Positions 5,756 through 9,646 of a stretch of DNA of 9,646 nucleotides are shown in pieces. Origin of the DNA: Desulfobacteraceae bacterium (GTDB lineage Bacteria; Desulfobacterota; Desulfobacteria; Desulfobacterales; Desulfosalsimonadaceae); NCBI GenBank assembly GCA_011389605.1, contig JAABTZ010000076.1:1-9646 (forward strand), written 5' to 3'. Position 1 is the first letter of the stretch, and the number at the start of each line of letters is the position of its first letter. Made by a program: the position numbers and the translations under genes. The notes under the pieces are model-generated. The model saw only the letters and a list, made by a program, of their open reading frames with translations, ran no database searches and was not told where the DNA came from.

Positions 5756-6403
5756 GGCCCGGCGGACCCAGTCTGCCCAAAGGTCAATATTGTCACCTGT
5801 TTTTGCCGATACCTCCAGGATCTCCATGTCAGGGTGCAGCCCCAGGACATGTTTGCGCAAGACGGCCATATCAAAGTCGGTCATGTGAATCATATCTGTT
5901 TTATTGACAAGCAGAATGTCGGAGACTGTAAACATCAAAGGGTATTTCAGCGGCTTGTCATCTCCTTCCGGCACGCTTAGAATCATTGCGTTTTTTATGG
6001 CTCCGGTGTCAAATTCGGCTGGACAGACAAGGTTTCCCACGTTTTCGATGAATATAAGGTCAAAATCCTTTGAACCAATGCCTTCAAGGCCGGCCTGAAC
6101 CATAGCCGCATCCAGGTGGCAGAATCCGCCTGTGCGCAGTTGCACCGCAGCCACGCCAGAATTACGGATCTTTTCAGCATCCACCACGGAGTCGATATCA
6201 GCTTCGATCACGCCGATGCGCAGCTCATCTTTGAGCCGCCTGATGGTCTGCAGCAGAAGGCTGGTTTTTCCGGCTCCGGGCGAGGCCATGAGATTGATTA
6301 CAAAAGTCTTCTCGGCCCTGAGCTTTTCCCGGAGCTGCCCGGCGGCCTGATCGTTGTCGGAAAGAATGTTTTCCTTGATTTGTATTAACTTGACTTCTTC
6401 CAT
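5738..6403 (-). CDS. hypB: Hydrogenase nickel-incorporation GTPase HypB
   Basis: A 221-residue SIMIBI-class GTPase that, with HypA, delivers nickel to the large subunit of [NiFe]-hydrogenase. Visible motifs are the P-loop SPGAGKTS (about 41-48), the switch region EADIDSVVDAEK, the metal-site pair CH in GGFCHLDAA, ENVGNLVCPAEFDTG with a further conserved cysteine, and the base-specificity motif NKTD. The N-terminal CxxCGC high-affinity nickel motif and His-rich stretch found in some HypBs are absent. The ATG at 6403-6401 is chosen because GGAGG lies 9 nt upstream and the family starts here; a frame extending to 6472 would overlap hypA. It follows hypA after a single base, so the two are translationally coupled. 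No other hyp or hydrogenase gene is in the window. Confidence 0.96.
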   Translation of the reverse strand: MEEVKLIQIKENILSDNDQAAGQLREKLRAEKTFVINLMASPGAGKTSLLLQTIRRLKDELRIGVIEADIDSVVDAEKIRNSGVAAVQLRTGGFCHLDAAMVQAGLEGIGSKDFDLIFIENVGNLVCPAEFDTGAIKNAMILSVPEGDDKPLKYPLMFTVSDILLVNKTDMIHMTDFDMAVLRKHVLGLHPDMEILEVSAKTGDNIDLWADWVRRAVKNFS

Positions 6404-6404
6404 C

Positions 6405-6758
6405 TTAGATGGCCTCCATTTCCATGATGTGATACTGCCGGCCTGAAATAAGGGAAAATCCTTCGGATGCACCGCACTGGGGACAATCCGACAAACCCAG
6501 CTGGCTTTTTTCTATTTCAAATTGATTGCCGCATTTGCTGCATTCAAGCACTGTGGGAGTGCGCTGGATTTTCAGCAAAGCCCCGTCCGCAGTGGTATCT
6601 TTGCTTAAATAATCAAAATAATGCTGAAGCCATTGATTGTCCAGGTCACTTAATTCGCCGACTTCAAGGGTTATGGATACGATGCGTTTAACCTGGTTTT
6701 GTTTTGCATGCCTTAATACAATTTCAAGGATGCTTTCTGTAACCGGCAGTTCGTGCAT
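6405..6758 (-). CDS. hypA: Hydrogenase nickel chaperone HypA
   Basis: A 117-residue protein, usual HypA length. The N-terminus MHELPVTESIL carries His2, the nickel ligand that must follow the initiator Met. This fixes the start at 6758 and not at an upstream ATG at 6812. The C-terminal part has the zinc site built from CSKC and CPQC, about 20 residues apart. HypA binds nickel and passes it, with HypB, to hydrogenase (in some bacteria also to urease). An AGGGA element 8 nt upstream is the probable ribosome site. It is first in a two-gene hypA-hypB unit, divergent from the response-regulator gene. Confidence 0.96.
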   Translation of the reverse strand: MHELPVTESILEIVLRHAKQNQVKRIVSITLEVGELSDLDNQWLQHYFDYLSKDTTADGALLKIQRTPTVLECSKCGNQFEIEKSQLGLSDCPQCGASEGFSLISGRQYHIMEMEAI

Positions 6759-6822
6759 GATACAATCCCTGTATGTGTTTTTGGTTTGTACCTTATCATA
6801 GGACGACTGCAAAGGTCACACC

Positions 6823-6841
6823 CTTTTTACGAAGCCGTCAA
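6823..6841 (+). repeat. Copy A of a possible dispersed repeat (CTTTTTACG...TCAA)
   Basis: CTTTTTACGAAGCCGTCAA lies in the hypA/response-regulator intergenic region, in the opposite orientation to its partner at 5647-5665. With two copies, both intergenic, it looks like a remnant of a short dispersed element. Confidence 0.35.
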
Positions 6842-6851
6842 GCCTGATGTA

Positions 6852-6880
6852 TTGACATACTTTGCCAACTCCGCTAATAT
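6852..6880 (+). promoter_or_regulatory. Promoter of the REC-UspA/small protein/SLC13 cluster
   Basis: A perfect TTGACA (6852-6857), a 17-bp spacer and TAATAT (6875-6880). Transcription would begin near 6887, leaving about 87 nt of leader before the response-regulator gene. Confidence 0.7.
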
Positions 6881-6895
6881 CCGCCATCTTATCAT

Positions 6896-6923
6896 ATTAT
6901 AAAAAATAGGTGGATTGTATAAA
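6896..6923 (-). promoter_or_regulatory. Candidate hypAB promoter, facing the response-regulator promoter
   Basis: The minus strand has a perfect TATAAT (6901-6896) with TTTATA (6923-6918, 4 of 6 consensus bases) at 16 bp. The start would be near 6889, about 130 nt before hypA. The -35 match is modest, and a weaker TATGAT nearer the gene lacks a -35 partner. Confidence 0.4.
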
Positions 6924-6973
6924 CAGGTTGAAAAGATCTGAAAACATGAAAGAAAATTTCAAAGGAGAATCTA

Positions 6974-7744
6974 ATGGAAGACCAGAGCTGCGGCGGGAAA
7001 ACCAGGATACTTCTCGTTGATGATGAAAAGGATTTTGTAGACACACTTTCCCAGAGAATGGAGATGAGGGATCTTAGTTCCGACATTGCTTTAAACGGTG
7101 AACAGGCCCTGGAGCTGCTCGACAGGGAATCTCCTGATGTCATGGTTCTTGACCTGCGCATGCCCGGGGTCGACGGCATGGAGGTGCTGCGCCGGGTAAA
7201 AAAAGAGCATCCAAACGTTCAGGTAATTATGCTAACGGGTCAGGGATCGGAAAAAGACGAGCTTGAAGCAAGACGGCTCGGAGCATTTGATTATCTGGAA
7301 AAGCCAGTGGATATAGATACTCTGGTTTCCAGGATCCGTTCATGCGTGTTGCTTGTCGTGGGAAATGAAGACATCTTTTCGCCGCGCCTTATTGAGTATG
7401 CCCTGGAAATGGCTCAGCGGATGTGCTACAGAATTGCCGCCCTCAGCGTCGCACCGGTTTCAGAGTCTGCCTTAAAAAAGCTTCCCATGCCGGAAGCAGT
7501 CAGCGAATTTGAACAAAGAGCACGGCAAAGTGCACAGCAATTTGCAAAAGCAGCAGAGAAAGAAGGCATCCCCTTTGAACATATTGTCAGATATGGACAG
7601 CCGGATGCCGTAGTTGAAAAAGTTGCAAAGGAATTCGGCAATGTTGAATTTGTCGTTTCCGAGCCGACCGGAGAGCAGCTTGCAGATTCGGTGGCAGGCG
7701 AGGGCAGGTCCGAAAAGCAGCTCTACGTCTACAGCGTGTCTTAG
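6974..7744 (+). CDS. Response regulator receiver domain fused to a UspA-like domain
   Basis: A 256-residue protein with ribosome site AAAGGAG before the ATG. Residues about 10-122 are a complete receiver domain: acidic pair D16/D17, phospho-acceptor D60 in VMVLDLRMPG, T88 in MLTGQG and K110 in EKPV. Residues about 126-256 resemble a universal stress protein (SPRLIEYALEMAQRM ... RYGQPDAVVEKVAKEFGNVEFVVSEP). The UspA ATP-binding glycine motif is missing, so it is probably of the non-ATP-binding kind. There is no DNA-binding or enzymatic output domain, so the output is probably protein-protein contact. No histidine kinase is in the window. It is first in a plus-strand run with a small membrane protein and an SLC13 permease, suggesting signal-dependent control of that transporter (inference). 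Confidence 0.88.
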   Translation: MEDQSCGGKTRILLVDDEKDFVDTLSQRMEMRDLSSDIALNGEQALELLDRESPDVMVLDLRMPGVDGMEVLRRVKKEHPNVQVIMLTGQGSEKDELEARRLGAFDYLEKPVDIDTLVSRIRSCVLLVVGNEDIFSPRLIEYALEMAQRMCYRIAALSVAPVSESALKKLPMPEAVSEFEQRARQSAQQFAKAAEKEGIPFEHIVRYGQPDAVVEKVAKEFGNVEFVVSEPTGEQLADSVAGEGRSEKQLYVYSVS

Positions 7745-7790
7745 TTGTTCTTTTCAAAGCCTCTGAATCTGACACCTAAAGGAGAATAGT

Positions 7791-7880
7791 ATGGAATTTA
7801 ACTTTATTCGTGGAGTTTTGCTGGTTCTGGCTGCAGCAGCGCTGTGTTTCATATTCCGGCAGGGGAATAAGAACAGCTGA
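7791..7880 (+). CDS. Small single-span membrane protein (29 residues)
   Basis: A 29-codon frame starting ATG right after a strong AAAGGAG site and ending TGA. The product has a short N-terminus with one arginine, a hydrophobic helix (about residues 5-22, VLLVLAAAALCFIF) and a polar, basic tail (RQGNKNS). It sits 46 nt after the response regulator and 37 nt before the SLC13 permease, all on one strand. The good ribosome site, the ideal transmembrane profile and the placement support a real gene. It could be a small accessory subunit of the permease, comparable in size and position with KdpF of the Kdp potassium pump, or a translational leader. I know no family for it. Confidence 0.65.
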   Translation: MEFNFIRGVLLVLAAAALCFIFRQGNKNS

Positions 7881-7917
7881 GCCGCGTTTAACCTGATGAA
7901 GAAAGGATTGATCTGTC

Positions 7918-9646
7918 ATGACTCCTGAGATGCTTTTGACCATGCTTGTTTTGGTATTTGTGATCACCCTTTTTGTTTTTGAATGGGTCCGGGTTGACGT
8001 GGTCGGAATACTTATGATGGTGCTGCTGCCCCTTATCGGGCTGATATCCCCCAGGGAGGCTTTCGTGGGATTGAGCAGTAACGCGGTTGTATCCATTATT
8101 GCCGTTATCATAATGGGGGCCGGCCTGGATAAAACCGGTGTAATGAACCAGGTCGCAAGTCCCATTATAAAGATTGCCGGAAAGAGTGAAAGCCGGATAA
8201 TAACCTTTATCGGAGGAACAGTGGGTCTGATATCTGCTTTGATGCAGAATATCGGGGCCGCAGCCTTGTTTTTGCCCGCAGCCCAGCGTATTTCCAAGCG
8301 CATCGGCATACCGGTCTCCCGAATTCTTATGCCCATGGGTTTTTGTGCCATTATCGGCGGTACACTGACCTTGGTTGGTGCCAGCCCCACCATTTTATTA
8401 AATGATCTTATGACCATCGGCGGTGAAAAACTGCAACCATTCGGGCTTTTTACCCAGACACCGATTGGAGTCTGCCTGCTGATTGCAGCAATTGTCTATT
8501 TTATTATATTTGGCCGCTTTATTCTTCCGGCAAGCAAGGGTGAAAGCGATGAGGGGGTGACCAATTCGCTCATGCAGGCTTACAGGGCCTTTGAAACCAT
8601 ATATGAAATACATCTGCCCCAGGATGCCAAGGCTTCCGGGACCCTTACAGATCTTGCACTCCAAAGCAAATATCTTGTTACAGTGGTTGCAATAAATCAC
8701 GCTGAAAAAAGGGATAAGAACTTTGTACCCAGAAGCACTGACGAAATCAGGCCCGGAGATGACGTGGCCGTGCTTGGCAGGCGCAAAAACGTTATGAAAA
8801 TGGCAGATGATCTGGGCTGGAAGTTAAAAGACTCCCTTGAAGCTTTTGCAGAAGGCCTTGCAAGAACCAGTGCAGGCATGGCGGAAACCATTGTTTCCCC
8901 CCGCTCCGATCTTATCGGAAAAACCATGAGTGAAGCCGATTTCAAAGCCCTTTACGGCGTAACCCCTGTTGCTCTTTTCAAGGGAAATCGTATTTATTAT
9001 TCCGGCCTGACCCATATCCGGCTCAACATGGGAGACACCCTGCTTCTTTTTGGTCCATGGGACCGTTTCCACATTCTTAAAAATCATCCTCAGCCCAGGT
9101 CTCTTACCTTTTCCACGCCTCTTGAAGGAGAGATTCTTCGTCCGGAAAAAGCAAGGCTGGCCATTTTCTGGCTGGGTCTGGCACTGCTTCAGGTGGTTTT
9201 TTTGAAAATGCAGCTTTCTGTTGCACTGATGTCCGGAGCCCTGGGCATGATTATAACAGGGGTGTTGAAGATAGACGAGGCTTACAGGTCGGTTGACTGG
9301 ATGACCGTGTTTTTGCTTGCCGGCTTGATTCCTCTTGGCATGGCTTTTGAAAAAACGGGCACTGCCGCCTATATTGCTGAAACCATACTTGGATTTATGG
9401 GGGAGCCTGCACCCATTGTTCTGCTGGCTGTCATCGGGGTTCTGACTTCCTTTTTTACCCTGGTCATTTCAAACGTGGGTGCCACGGTCCTTCTGGTGCC
9501 CCTTTGCATGAACATGGCTTTGATGGCAGGCGGTGATCCCAGAATGGCTGCACTTGTAGTGGGGCTTTCGGCTTCCAATACTTTTGTCCTGCCCACACAC
9601 CAGGTAAACGCTCTGATTATGAGGCCGGGAAGCTATCGTACAGTTG
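7918..9646 (+). CDS. SLC13-family permease with two central TrkA_C domains (partial)
   Basis: The first 576 codons of a permease that continues past the right edge. AAAGGA lies 10 nt upstream of the ATG. The N-terminal half has about six membrane helices, with the re-entrant motif QNIGAAALFLP at 110-120. A cytoplasmic section of about 185 residues holds two TrkA_C (RCK_C) regions, near 228-300 (LALQSKYLVTVV; IRPGDDVAVLGR) and 322-386 (RSDLIGKTMSEAD; MGDTLLLFGPW). A second membrane half starts near 410, with the paired motif SNVGATVLLVP at about 518 and NTFVLPTHQVNALIM near the end. This arrangement is typical of bacterial SLC13/DASS-type Na+-coupled carriers for sulfate, dicarboxylates or similar anions. 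The substrate cannot be read from sequence; sulfate or C4-dicarboxylates would suit a sulfate reducer (inference). TrkA_C domains may sense a nucleotide or other small ligand. Confidence 0.9.
   Translation, partial: MTPEMLLTMLVLVFVITLFVFEWVRVDVVGILMMVLLPLIGLISPREAFVGLSSNAVVSIIAVIIMGAGLDKTGVMNQVASPIIKIAGKSESRIITFIGGTVGLISALMQNIGAAALFLPAAQRISKRIGIPVSRILMPMGFCAIIGGTLTLVGASPTILLNDLMTIGGEKLQPFGLFTQTPIGVCLLIAAIVYFIIFGRFILPASKGESDEGVTNSLMQAYRAFETIYEIHLPQDAKASGTLTDLALQSKYLVTVVAINHAEKRDKNFVPRSTDEIRPGDDVAVLGRRKNVMKMADDLGWKLKDSLEAFAEGLARTSAGMAETIVSPRSDLIGKTMSEADFKALYGVTPVALFKGNRIYYSGLTHIRLNMGDTLLLFGPWDRFHILKNHPQPRSLTFSTPLEGEILRPEKARLAIFWLGLALLQVVFLKMQLSVALMSGALGMIITGVLKIDEAYRSVDWMTVFLLAGLIPLGMAFEKTGTAAYIAETILGFMGEPAPIVLLAVIGVLTSFFTLVISNVGATVLLVPLCMNMALMAGGDPRMAALVVGLSASNTFVLPTHQVNALIMRPGSYRTV

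Noticed and set aside
5738..6472. Longer HypB with 23 extra N-terminal residues
   Set aside because: The extension is the out-of-frame hypA 3' end; the ATG at 6403 has GGAGG at good spacing and fits the family.
6405..6812. Longer HypA starting at 6812
   Set aside because: HypA needs the MHE N-terminus with His2 as nickel ligand, so the start at 6758 is correct.
7776..8417. 213-residue minus-strand open frame
   Set aside because: It is antisense to the SLC13 permease and the small membrane protein, has a composition typical of a shadow frame and no recognisable domain.

Overview
The window reads like chromosome of a Gram-negative, anaerobic, probably sulfate-reducing bacterium of the Desulfobacterota (former deltaproteobacteria). 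This is inferred from gene content: an IcmF-type acyl-CoA mutase, hydrogenase nickel-insertion genes hypA/hypB, a response regulator with a C-terminal UspA-like domain, an SLC13 permease with TrkA_C domains, and a DUF1566 protein. No species can be named. There are no transposases, integrases, CRISPR arrays or phage genes.

Layout. Bases 1-260 (minus) hold the N-terminal cobalamin-binding domain of an IcmF-like fused mutase that runs off the left edge. It has a strong promoter about 270 bp upstream and a long leader. Bases 617-784 (minus) form a self-contained tRNA-Ala(GGC) unit with its own promoter and a Rho-independent terminator. Bases 845-5613 (minus) form a three-gene chaperone operon: a divergent grpE, a short lidless Hsp70 (dnaK-like), and a 786-residue membrane protein. 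That last protein has two degenerate J-like domains, one transmembrane segment, a repeat/coiled-coil region and a C-terminal DUF1566 domain. The operon's promoter is embedded in the 3' end of hypB, with its -35 box over the hypB stop codon inside a perfect inverted repeat. Bases 5738-6758 (minus) are hypB and hypA. From 6852 onward (plus) a good promoter drives a REC-UspA protein, a 29-residue single-span membrane protein absent from ordinary ORF calls, and an SLC13-family permease that runs off the right edge.

How the parts may work together. GrpE, Hsp70 and J-like partners in one transcription unit suggest a dedicated second chaperone machine separate from housekeeping DnaKJ-GrpE. The third gene would anchor it to the inner membrane and connect it to a periplasmic lectin-like DUF1566 domain. 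Its first J-like domain carries HPT where HPD is required, and the Hsp70 has no C-terminal lid and an enlarged NBD-SBD connector, so the ATPase cycle must differ from the textbook one. This operon is the best candidate for an undescribed system here. HypA and HypB deliver nickel to [NiFe]-hydrogenase. The REC-UspA/small protein/SLC13 cluster looks like a signal-linked anion or organic-acid uptake unit.
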